DNA from: a virus
DNA length: 64,000 bases
Virus record (IMG/VR): IMGVR_UViG_3300012944_000001
Coordinates: 47,915-111,914 of that record
Strand: one strand, 5' to 3'
Both the position numbers and the translations under genes were made by a program. The notes under the pieces are model-generated. The model was not told the DNA's origin. It worked only from the letters and a program-made list of their open reading frames with translations, and searched no databases. Below, piece by piece: positions 5,920-11,552 of the stretch. The first letter of the stretch is position 1. The number at the start of each line of letters is the position of its first letter.

Positions 5920-5962
5920 CATAATCTATCAGAAGGCTACGACGAACTGTAGGCTCTCTAGT
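5894..5962 (+). ncRNA. Structured spacer RNA, tRNA-sized
   Basis: ACTAGAG (5894-5900) pairs perfectly with CTCTAGT (5956-5962). Inside are TATGAG/CTCATA and CTAC/GTAG hairpins. The 7-bp closing stem and 69-base length resemble a tRNA skeleton without canonical loops. It might be a decayed tRNA. Confidence 0.35.
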
Positions 5963-5966
5963 TTAT

Positions 5967-6042
5967 GCTCCTGTAGCCCAATTTTGGCAGAGGCGTCGGT
6001 TTTAGGTACCGAAGGTTGTCAGTTCGAGTCTGACCAGGAGTA
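5967..6042 (+). tRNA. tRNA-Leu (TAG), short variable loop
   Basis: Acceptor GCTCCTG/CAGGAGT, long D loop, anticodon arm TCGGT-TTTAGGT-ACCGA and T arm GTCAG-TTCGAGT-CTGAC. The variable loop is five bases. A73 is present. It is the third leucine tRNA of this compact type. Confidence 0.85.
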
Positions 6043-6076
6043 CGTTTTACAAAATCCATAAAAGGAGGCAACTGAT

Positions 6077-6292
6077 ATGGGGTTTGACGTTACTCAAATT
6101 CTAGGATTTTTGGGACCTATTGGTCTTATGGGAGCATTTCTACTCTTTATGATTATGCGTAAGGGATGGGGATGGGCTCAGTTTGTTACAGCTTTTGTTT
6201 TTACTCTGTTGGTAGCTTCTGCACTTCCTGCCTTGCCACAAGCAATGCACAATGGTATGGTAGGCGTTATCAATGCATTTCAAAGTAAGTGA
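6077..6292 (+). CDS. Small membrane protein (two transmembrane helices)
   Basis: A 71-residue protein behind AAAGGAGG has two hydrophobic segments, roughly residues 8-27 and 34-53, joined by a short basic loop (RKGWGW). The N-terminus is short. Size and topology would allow a holin-like or membrane-modulating role, but it is far from the endolysin-like domains of this phage. No family is assigned. Confidence 0.65.
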   Translation: MGFDVTQILGFLGPIGLMGAFLLFMIMRKGWGWAQFVTAFVFTLLVASALPALPQAMHNGMVGVINAFQSK

Positions 6293-6313
6293 TTAATAGC
6301 CCTTCGGGGTTTT

Positions 6314-6384
6314 AGGAATATACGTCAATGGAAGACTAGCGGCCTCCAAATCCGCTGATGTGGGTTCGAATCCTACTATTCCTG
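6314..6384 (+). tRNA. tRNA-Trp (CCA)
   Basis: Acceptor AGGAATA/TATTCCT, anticodon loop CTCCAAA on a GCGG/CCGC stem, T arm GTGGG-TTCGAAT-CCTAC, and G73 as usual for Trp. Confidence 0.9.
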
Positions 6385-6385
6385 C

Positions 6386-6414
6386 TTGACAGAGACTAAC
6401 AACTCTGTTAGTAT
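6386..6414 (+). promoter_or_regulatory. Promoter upstream of tRNA-Asn and the Y-RNA cluster
   Basis: TTGACA (6386-6391), a 17-base spacer and TAGTAT (6409-6414) match the sigma70 consensus well. Overlapping inverted repeats fill the region (ACAGAG...CTCTGT; ACTAAC...GTTAGT) and may form an operator. It is the nearest good promoter to the Y-RNA genes and the Ro gene. Confidence 0.6.
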
Positions 6415-6450
6415 CAGTAAAATACCTTCCTCCTTGTAGGTAAGGTTTAT

Positions 6451-6522
6451 TCCTTGATAGCTCAATGGCAGAGCAGTCGACTGTTAATCGACCGGTTGTT
6501 GGTTCGAATCCAGCTCAGGGAG
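6451..6522 (+). tRNA. tRNA-Asn (GTT)
   Basis: Acceptor TCCTTGA/TCAGGGA, D arm GCTC/GAGC, anticodon arm GTCGA-CTGTTAA-TCGAC, T arm GTTGG-TTCGAAT-CCAGC and G73. Confidence 0.93.
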
Positions 6523-6583
6523 CCTTAGCCCCTTTTCAAGCCTCTCGATGAAGCTCAAATGAGAAGGGCCAAAATTTAAATTT

Positions 6584-6705
6584 GTGACGATGCGAAGAAT
6601 AGAGTTACTTCGGTTAATTAGTGGTTCGATTCCATTCTCTGTAGTAAAACACAGATAGGCGAGTATAAAAACTCGTACATACTTTATTCAAATTTTTCTA
6701 GTCAC
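6584..6705 (+). ncRNA. Y-RNA-like RNA, unit 1 (with tRNA-like module)
   Basis: An outer stem GTGAC/GTCAC (6584-6588, 6701-6705) is followed by an internal loop with GATGCG on the 5' side and TTTCTA on the 3' side. An inner stem GAATAGAG/CTTTATTC (6597-6604, 6682-6689) and then TTACTTC follow. This resembles the interrupted Ro-binding helix of Y RNAs. The distal part holds a T-arm (AGTGG-TTCGATT-CCATT), a closed TCTGT/ACAGA stem and a degenerate D-arm-like CGAG/CTCG hairpin. It is the first of five tandem units upstream of the Ro60 gene. Confidence 0.75.
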
Positions 6706-6711
6706 TTAAAC

Positions 6712-6804
6712 TTGATAGAAGGTTGGGGTAGCCTGCTAGCGGCTGTAATCGGGCGAAAACGTCCCTTGTAATACTGATACGAACGTTCACATCCCTTCTA
6801 TCAA
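6712..6804 (+). ncRNA. Structured RNA between Y-RNA units 1 and 2
   Basis: TTGATAGAAGG (6712-6722) and CCTTCTATCAA (6794-6804) form a perfect 11-bp closing stem. Inside are AGCC/GGCT and GGGCG-AAAA-CGTCCC hairpins. It lacks the GATGCG and TTTCTA signature of the Y-like units, so it is a different RNA. Its place in the cluster suggests cotranscription. Confidence 0.5.
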
Positions 6805-6811
6805 CTAACTT

Positions 6812-6952
6812 GACAGCGATGCGCAGATAAGAGATACTTCACAGGGAACTCCGGGTCGTAGGTTCGAATCCTACTCTATCGACTCTTCGGTAGATAGCTC
6901 AGTGGTAGAGCAGGGGTATATAAAGAACTTTTATCGACTTTTTCTAGCTGTC
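6812..6952 (+). ncRNA. Y-RNA-like RNA, unit 2 (permuted tRNA module)
   Basis: The outer stem is GACAGC/GCTGTC (6812-6817, 6947-6952), the loop has GATGCG and TTTCTA, and the inner stem is GATAAGAG/CTTTTATC (6826-6833, 6928-6935). The distal part holds, in order, a T-arm (GTAGG-TTCGAAT-CCTAC), a closed acceptor-like stem CTATCGAC/GTAGATAG with a short loop, and a D-arm (GCTC-AGTGGTA-GAGC). This is a tRNA elbow in circularly permuted order, as reported for bacterial YrlA RNAs. It is the best preserved of the five units. Confidence 0.82.
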
Positions 6953-6960
6953 TTTATTTT

Positions 6961-7053
6961 TATGACCAATGCGTAGGCACGGGGTTACTTCAAATTAATT
7001 GATAATTGACGGGCATAGCCCAGTAAACCTCAGCCGATTATTTCTAGGTCATA
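6961..7053 (+). ncRNA. Y-RNA-like RNA, unit 3 (compact)
   Basis: Outer stem TATGACC/GGTCATA (6961-6967, 7047-7053), then AATGCG and TTTCTA in the loop. The inner stem starts GGC/GCC and is irregular, followed by TTACTTC. The distal part has a GGGC-ATA-GCCC hairpin and no T-arm. It keeps the presumed Ro-binding helix without the tRNA-like module. Confidence 0.65.
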
Positions 7054-7066
7054 TAACTTAATATTT

Positions 7067-7139
7067 CTACCCGATGCGACGCCGCCGGTTACTTCAACCC
7101 TTCGCAGAAAAAATCCGGCCGCACATTTTTCTAGGGTGG
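7067..7139 (+). ncRNA. Y-RNA-like RNA, unit 4 (minimal)
   Basis: Outer stem CTACCC/GGGTGG (7067-7072, 7134-7139), GATGCG and TTTCTA in the loop, and a GC-rich inner stem GCCGCCGG/CCGGCCGC with one mismatch, followed by TTACTTC. At 73 bases it is the shortest unit and is essentially the helix plus a small loop. Confidence 0.65.
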
Positions 7140-7147
7140 ATCATTTT

Positions 7148-7255
7148 AGTTCCGATGCGTGGATTACTGGTTACTTCAATGCTAATGAAAAGGTACGGTT
7201 CGAATCCGTTTAAGGCATGGCGCCCACACACCAGAAATCATTATTTCTAGGAACT
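7148..7255 (+). ncRNA. Y-RNA-like RNA, unit 5
   Basis: Outer stem AGTTCC/GGAACT (7148-7153, 7250-7255), GATGCG and TTTCTA in the loop, inner stem GATTACTGG/CCAGAAATC with one mismatch, then TTACTTC. A T-arm (ACGG-TTCGAAT-CCGT) is present but no convincing D-arm. It is the last unit before a terminator and the Ro60 gene. Confidence 0.72.
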
Positions 7256-7265
7256 TATTAATCTT

Positions 7266-7307
7266 CCCCTTGGTTAGGCATAGCCTTACTTGAGGGGTTT
7301 ATTTTTA
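7266..7307 (+). terminator. Rho-independent terminator after the Y-RNA cluster
   Basis: CCCCTT...TGAGGGG encloses an AGGC-AT-AGCCT hairpin and is followed by a T-rich tract (TTTATTTTTAT). It would end the small RNAs and let some transcripts read into the Ro60 gene, whose ATG is 34 bases downstream. Confidence 0.75.
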
Positions 7308-7340
7308 TCTACTTAACGTACCACAACATAGGAGGATACA

Positions 7341-8960
7341 ATGGGTAAGTTCAATAAGGTTAACAGCACAGGCGTTCAGTCACCTATAAAGACTGTAGGA
7401 AAGATTATTAATCATGATGCTCGTGTAGCTTTTGCGCGGGATACCCAGTCTGAACTGTATTTGTTTGCAGTATCCAACTTTGTTGGTCAGGATACGTTCT
7501 ATGAGAATGCTAAGGCCAGCGATGATCGCTTTGTTATCCTTTCTCAAAAGGCCGCTGTAGCAGATCGTGCCTGGTTTGGCTACTTCGTGAGCTGGCTTCG
7601 TAACGAGGCATTCATGCGTAGTGCTGCTGTTGTGGCGGCTGTTGAGGGTGCCAAGGCATTACACGCGGCTGAGTCGTTTGTAGGGGCTGAGAATGCCTCC
7701 TGGCCCCGTCATATAGTTAGTGCTGCTCAAGCACGAGCTGATGAGCCCGGTGAAGTATTAGGATACTATGAAGCTAAGTACGGTAAGAATTTCCCGGCTT
7801 GGTTAAAGAAGGGTGTTGCGGACGGCGCAAAGCGTCTCTATAATGAGTATTCTCTTCTTAAGTACGATACAGTTTCTCACGGTTATCGTTTTTCTGATGT
7901 AATTCAGCTTACTCACCCTAAGCCTGATAATGAAATACAGGAACAACTATTTAAGTACGCGATGAATAGTCGATACAATAACACAGAGTTTGTTGGCCGA
8001 GAGAATCATCTGCCCATGATAGAGACTCGTAAGGCTATTATGGAAATGCCTGTTCGTAGTCGAAAGGCACTTATAGGTAAGGGCGGAACAGAGGTACAGA
8101 GCCTATTCAAGAATGCAGGAATGACGTGGGAAGCTCTGTCTGGCTGGCTTCAGGGTCCTATGGATGCTGCGGCTTGGGAAGCCGTTATTCCTTCTATGGG
8201 ATACATGGCGCTGCTTCGTAATCTTCGTAATTTCCAGAATGCTGGTATCCGTGCTAAGGTGCTGAAGGAAGTTCTTGGTAAGCTTGCTGATTTCGAGCAG
8301 GTTGCAAAGAGTAAGCAGTTCCCTTTCCGATTCCTTGCTGCTTACCAGGCAAATAAGGATAATCTACAGATCTCTGCCGCGCTAGAGAGTGCTTTGCAGG
8401 CTTCTTTGGCCAATGTCCCTTCCCTTAATGGGAATAGCTTGATTCTAGTTGATCGCTCTGGTAGCATGTTCCAGACTGGTGGAGGTGTCCAAGGACTCGA
8501 TCGTGCAGACACGGCTGCTATTTTCGGTACCGCTCTGGCTATGCAAGCAGAAAAGGCTGATCTTGTGCAGTACGGTTCAGCATGGTATGGTCAGGATAGT
8601 TCTTCCAAGGTAGTATCTTTCCGTAAGGGGAATTCTATTCTGCCGATGCTCAGTAAGTTTGAGAATCTTGGCGGAACAGACACCACTGGAGCTATTAAGC
8701 GACACTTGACACCGAAGCATGACCGAGTTATTCTCATCACTGATGAGCAGTACAACGGCTATGGTGTCGATCCAGGAAGCATTGTTCCTGCTAAGATTCC
8801 GATGTACACTTGGAATCTTGGAGGATATCAAGCGGCTCACAGTGAGTCTGGTTCAAAGAAGCGTCACACCTTTGGCGGATTGACTGATAAGGCATTTGTA
8901 CAGATTCCTATGATTGAGGCTGGGCAGAATGCTGTATGGCCTTGGGAGGCTAAGAAGTGA
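7341..8960 (+). CDS. rsr: Ro60 (SS-A/Ro) family RNA-binding protein, TROVE plus vWA domains
   Basis: This 539-residue protein has the two-part layout of Ro60/Rsr. Residues about 15-360 form the helical-repeat TROVE ring, which in known members binds misfolded RNA ends in its hole and Y RNA on its surface. Residues about 365-539 form a von Willebrand A fold with an intact metal site: D371-S373-S375, T446 and D468. In bacteria, Rsr with Y RNA gates RNA access to polynucleotide phosphorylase and helps RNA survival under stress. The ATG follows a perfect ATAGGAGG. Five Y-RNA-like genes lie directly upstream, which strongly supports a functional ribonucleoprotein. Ro-like genes are known in some actinobacteriophages. 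Confidence 0.95.
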   Translation: MGKFNKVNSTGVQSPIKTVGKIINHDARVAFARDTQSELYLFAVSNFVGQDTFYENAKASDDRFVILSQKAAVADRAWFGYFVSWLRNEAFMRSAAVVAAVEGAKALHAAESFVGAENASWPRHIVSAAQARADEPGEVLGYYEAKYGKNFPAWLKKGVADGAKRLYNEYSLLKYDTVSHGYRFSDVIQLTHPKPDNEIQEQLFKYAMNSRYNNTEFVGRENHLPMIETRKAIMEMPVRSRKALIGKGGTEVQSLFKNAGMTWEALSGWLQGPMDAAAWEAVIPSMGYMALLRNLRNFQNAGIRAKVLKEVLGKLADFEQVAKSKQFPFRFLAAYQANKDNLQISAALESALQASLANVPSLNGNSLILVDRSGSMFQTGGGVQGLDRADTAAIFGTALAMQAEKADLVQYGSAWYGQDSSSKVVSFRKGNSILPMLSKFENLGGTDTTGAIKRHLTPKHDRVILITDEQYNGYGVDPGSIVPAKIPMYTWNLGGYQAAHSESGSKKRHTFGGLTDKAFVQIPMIEAGQNAVWPWEAKK

Positions 8961-9049
8961 GTAGGTGGTTCTGTATTTTTTGTCGAGAATGGTGGAAGCC
9001 GAGAGAAGCAAAGTGTCCAACATGTAGCCGACCAAAACCGTTGTCTTGA
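8957..9049 (+). CDS. 30-residue zinc-ribbon microprotein coupled to Ro60
   Basis: The frame starts at a GTG whose last two bases begin the Ro60 TGA stop (GTGA overlap), with GGGAGG at the right distance. The product MSRWFCIFCREWWKPREAKC... holds two CxxC pairs, a four-cysteine zinc ribbon. The tight coupling suggests stoichiometric synthesis with Ro60. It could be a cofactor or adaptor, but the role is unknown. Confidence 0.65.
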   Translation: MSRWFCIFCREWWKPREAKCPTCSRPKPLS

Positions 9050-9080
9050 CTTTGACTCATACGATCTGATACAGTATTAA
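9046..9080 (+). promoter_or_regulatory. Possible promoter for the tRNA-Ala/Lys group
   Basis: Two overlapping readings fit: TTGACT (9046-9051) with TACAGT (9070-9075), or TTGACT (9052-9057) with TATTAA (9075-9080) and a 17-base spacer. It lies just before tRNA-Ala. Confidence 0.45.
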
Positions 9081-9122
9081 GAGCAGTTGGCGGACTGCCC
9101 TCTAGTAAAAAACCGCCACGAT

Positions 9123-9195
9123 GGGCCTATAGCATAATTGGGAATGCACCTCTTTTGCAAGGAGACGAGTGTCGGTTCGAATCCGACTAGGTCCA
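9123..9195 (+). tRNA. tRNA-Ala (TGC)
   Basis: Acceptor GGGCCTA/TAGGTCC, D arm GCAT/ATGC, anticodon loop TTTGCAA with a mismatch at 27-43, and T arm GTCGG-TTCGAAT-CCGAC. The G3-U70 pair that specifies alanine is present in the acceptor stem. Confidence 0.92.
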
Positions 9196-9208
9196 CGCGG
9201 AAGTCCGT

Positions 9209-9250
9209 ATTAGCTACCTAAACCGGTTGGGTCGGACCCAGAACGCTAAT
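9209..9250 (+). ncRNA. Small structured spacer
   Basis: ATTAGC (9209-9214) pairs with GCTAAT (9245-9250) around AACCGGTT and GGGTC/GACCC inverted repeats. There is no gene between tRNA-Ala and tRNA-Lys. Confidence 0.3.
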
Positions 9251-9280
9251 AACATGGGATAACAGAATATTAAAGAAAGT

Positions 9281-9296
9281 TAATTCGGCCGAATTA
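9281..9296. promoter_or_regulatory. 16-bp perfect palindrome, possible operator
   Basis: TAATTCGGCCGAATTA is fully self-complementary with no loop, as expected of a protein-binding DNA site more than of an RNA hairpin. It lies 27 bases before tRNA-Lys(CTT). Confidence 0.4.
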
Positions 9297-9322
9297 TACC
9301 TACTAGTATTTTGCCCATGCAT

Positions 9323-9395
9323 GCTCCGTTAGCTCAGTTGGTAGAGCATTCGCCTCTTAAGCGACAGGTCGTCCGTTCAAGTCGGACACGGAGCA
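9323..9395 (+). tRNA. tRNA-Lys (CTT)
   Basis: Acceptor GCTCCGT/ACGGAGC, D arm GCTC/GAGC, anticodon loop CTCTTAA and T arm GTCCG-TTCAAGT-CGGAC. Confidence 0.93.
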
Positions 9396-9437
9396 CTGAG
9401 TTTTAGTAGCGCGGTTTCTCTAAAAAACCGGGACAAT

Positions 9438-9510
9438 GATTCCTTAGCTCAGTTGGTAGAGCAGCGGACTTTTAATCCGAAGCGCGTCGGTTCGAGCCCG
9501 ACAGGAATCA
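9438..9510 (+). tRNA. tRNA-Lys (TTT)
   Basis: Acceptor GATTCCT/AGGAATC, D arm GCTC/GAGC, anticodon loop CTTTTAA and T arm GTCGG-TTCGAGC-CCGAC. The AGGA of its 3' acceptor strand also serves as the only visible ribosome site of the next gene. Confidence 0.93.
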
Positions 9511-9511
9511 C

Positions 9512-9664
9512 ATGAATATATTGAGAGATCTTTATACAGTTAAAGGTTTATGGTATTACGTGTGTCCACGTCCAAAATGTAAATTCACTACTGTAAGTAA
9601 CTTAACATCTAGAGCTGATGCTATCGGAGCAAGAGCTAATCATGAGAGGGAACACGATAATTAA
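9512..9664 (+). CDS. Small zinc-finger-like protein
   Basis: This 50-residue protein (MNILRDLYTVKGLWYYVCPR...) has C18-x4-C23 and two C-terminal histidines (H44, H48), a C2H2-like arrangement. The ATG lies one base after tRNA-Lys, and the ribosome site AGGA is inside the tRNA acceptor stem. Its stop overlaps the next ATG as TAATG. Function is unknown. Confidence 0.65.
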   Translation: MNILRDLYTVKGLWYYVCPRPKCKFTTVSNLTSRADAIGARANHEREHDN

Positions 9665-10230
9665 TGATCACTCCTCAGCCTGGAGACTTTGGATTAGTCG
9701 CCATTAAAGGCGGTGTAGGTAAACTGATCCGTATTGGTCAATGGTTGAATGGTGATGGTTTCAATGACTATGAACATGCTTTCATCTATATTGGTGAGGG
9801 TAAGATAGTAGAAGCTGAACCAGGCGGAGCACTTCTATCAGATATAAGTGGGTATGATGGTAGATTCATTCTATGGTCTACAGGTCTTATTCCTTTGACT
9901 GATATTCAAAGAAGTTCTATAATAGACATGGCTCTAAAACAAATTGGCACACCTTATAGTTTCTTAGATTATTTTGCTATAGCGCTTTATAGAGTTGGTA
10001 TTCGTCATCCAAAAGTATCTGATAGAGTTATCAGTTCAAAACATTTGATATGCTCTCAGTTAGTTGCCCAAGACTATGCCGATTCGGGAGCACCCGTAAC
10101 AAAGTATCCACCTTACCTGGTGACCCCTGGACGTTTGGCAGACTTTTTGGTAAGCTTCAGACACACAAAACGTCTAGGCAAGATGGTTCAAAAATCTGGA
10201 TCAAATAGCATTAATATTCAAATAGCCTAG
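9664..10230 (+). CDS. Permuted NlpC/P60-superfamily cysteine hydrolase
   Basis: This 188-residue protein has the order of the circularly permuted papain-like group (YiiX/LRAT-like). An early histidine, H38, sits in EHAFIYIGEGKIVEAEP, and a late nucleophile, C130, in HLICSQLVAQDYADSG. Such enzymes cleave amide or ester bonds, for example in peptidoglycan peptides or lipids. No signal peptide or transmembrane segment is seen, so it acts in the cytoplasm or is released at lysis. It is coupled to the preceding small gene. A role as endolysin is possible but unproven. Confidence 0.75.
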   Translation: MITPQPGDFGLVAIKGGVGKLIRIGQWLNGDGFNDYEHAFIYIGEGKIVEAEPGGALLSDISGYDGRFILWSTGLIPLTDIQRSSIIDMALKQIGTPYSFLDYFAIALYRVGIRHPKVSDRVISSKHLICSQLVAQDYADSGAPVTKYPPYLVTPGRLADFLVSFRHTKRLGKMVQKSGSNSINIQIA

Positions 10231-10235
10231 ATTAT

Positions 10236-10308
10236 GCATCCATAGCTCAACGGATAGAGCACTTGATTACGGATCAAGAGGTTGGGGGTTCGAATCCCTC
10301 TGGATGCA
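10236..10308 (+). tRNA. tRNA-Arg (ACG)
   Basis: Acceptor GCATCCA/TGGATGC, D arm GCTC/GAGC, anticodon arm CTTGA-TTACGGA-TCAAG and T arm GGGGG-TTCGAAT-CCCTC. A34 would need host deamination to inosine to read CGC and CGA. Confidence 0.93.
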
Positions 10309-10454
10309 CAGGGACATAGGGTTCATCTATGTGAGGGTTGTCCCTCGGAAAACACGGAGATCATAGAGTGCGTTCCTGCACGTCCAGACCAAGCAGGTCA
10401 GATTGACGGTACCTGAATATTACCGTTATTAAGCATTTAACTGTGGGAGGTACT

Positions 10455-10931
10455 TTGTCTCGTACATTAAAAGATCGTCCTTACTGGGTATTAAAGAATG
10501 ATCCAAAAATGTCTCGTTACGCTACTCACGCGCATATTGTTATGCAGCGGGAGGAGATCGGTGAAGAAGAGTATGACAGATATCCTTGGCGACCTGACGT
10601 AGATCCAGTAACACATATAAGAAAACTTTACAGAAGATGGTACGAGAATATACCTTGTACTCTTGATATACCAGAACAGTCACGTCATGCTAGACAGTAT
10701 GCTCGTTGGCAAGGTAGACATACCAACGAAGAAATGCTTGAAGGCAAATATTGTGAATATTGGCTGAGATACTATCCTAATATGAAGAGCGATAAAGCTT
10801 TCAAGCAGTTGACAAACCAGGCGATACGATCTAGAATAAATCAACAGCTTCGGGCAGCGTGTCATGAAGATCCTGAAGACGTTGACATAAGCACCGACAC
10901 GAAGTACAATAGTCGTGGCTGGTGGGACTGA
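10455..10931 (+). CDS. Hypothetical protein
   Basis: The start is placed at TTG 10455 behind GGGAGG (10445-10450), because the upstream in-frame GTG lies inside the ribosome site. This gives 158 residues (LSRTLKDRPYWVLKNDPKMS...). The protein is rich in Arg, Tyr and Trp and appears helical, with a basic central part. No family is recognised. Confidence 0.7.
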   Translation: MSRTLKDRPYWVLKNDPKMSRYATHAHIVMQREEIGEEEYDRYPWRPDVDPVTHIRKLYRRWYENIPCTLDIPEQSRHARQYARWQGRHTNEEMLEGKYCEYWLRYYPNMKSDKAFKQLTNQAIRSRINQQLRAACHEDPEDVDISTDTKYNSRGWWD

Positions 10932-10952
10932 TAAACACAATAGGAGGATGCA

Positions 10953-11111
10953 ATGGGCAAGCCTAAGGCAAATTCAAATGTTTCGATCCCTAAGAATCGT
11001 ACGGGAGTTGTAACTGAAGTCGGAGAGACTAGGTCACACGTTCTAATTGAAGATCCAGAGGACCCTAAGAAGAGTATTACAGTTATCGTTCCTAATAATA
11101 AGATTAAGTAG
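10953..11111 (+). CDS. Small beta-barrel-like protein
   Basis: This 52-residue protein starts behind TAGGAGG. A segment TGVVTEVGETRSHVLIEDP, followed by SITVIVPNNKI, fits a KOW/SH3-like strand pattern, as in three small proteins downstream. Nucleic-acid or ribosome binding is a possibility by analogy only. Confidence 0.6.
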   Translation: MGKPKANSNVSIPKNRTGVVTEVGETRSHVLIEDPEDPKKSITVIVPNNKIK

Positions 11112-11143
11112 TGGGATAGAACAAAGTGTGCTATACTTAGTGT

Positions 11144-11461
11144 ATGCCTTATAAAAATAGAGAAGATCAATACGCATCGCAAGCAGCACATCGGCAACGC
11201 AATTTTGAAGCTATGTGGTCGATTCTCCGCAACTCGTCATGTACGGATTGTGGAGAATATGATCCCATAGTGCTAGAGTTCGATCACCTTCCAGGTTACG
11301 AAAAGCGATTTGAAATTGCTAGAGCTGTAGGAAGTTCTACTAGAAGTTGGAAGGCTATAAAAGCAGAAATAGACAAGTGTGAAATCGTATGTGCTAACTG
11401 TCATAGACGTAGAACAAATCAGCGAGGATTGCACAAGCGTCATCTTGCTCCCGTAGACTAA
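11144..11461 (+). CDS. HNH endonuclease
   Basis: This 105-residue protein shows C33/C36, the catalytic FDHL (D47-H48) and the CxNCHRRRTNQ end of the HNH zinc fold. It is a small free-standing nuclease of the homing type. No good ribosome site precedes the ATG. Its last 15 bases overlap the 5' half of the acceptor and D region of tRNA-Arg(TCT), so the two genes share sequence. Location inside a tRNA array is common for mobile HNH genes. Confidence 0.82.
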   Translation: MPYKNREDQYASQAAHRQRNFEAMWSILRNSSCTDCGEYDPIVLEFDHLPGYEKRFEIARAVGSSTRSWKAIKAEIDKCEIVCANCHRRRTNQRGLHKRHLAPVD

Positions 11462-11519
11462 TGGACAAGTCACCAGCCTTCTAAGCTGTTAAATGGGGGT
11501 TCGAATCCCTCCGGGAGTA
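11447..11519 (+). tRNA. tRNA-Arg (TCT)
   Basis: Acceptor GCTCCCG/CGGGAGT, D arm GACT/AGTC, anticodon loop CTTCTAA on a CAGC/GCTG stem and T arm GGGGG-TTCGAAT-CCCTC. The 5' 15 bases are also the 3' end of the HNH gene. Confidence 0.92.
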
Positions 11520-11552
11520 CGTAAGTATAGTTAAACACAATGGGAGGCAATT

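Noticed and set aside
6584-7255. Reading the GATGCG...TTACTTC repeats as tandem promoters
   Set aside because: The -35-like part changes sequence in each unit together with a complementary distal segment, which fits RNA helices and not promoter elements. Only unit 2 has a TTGACA.
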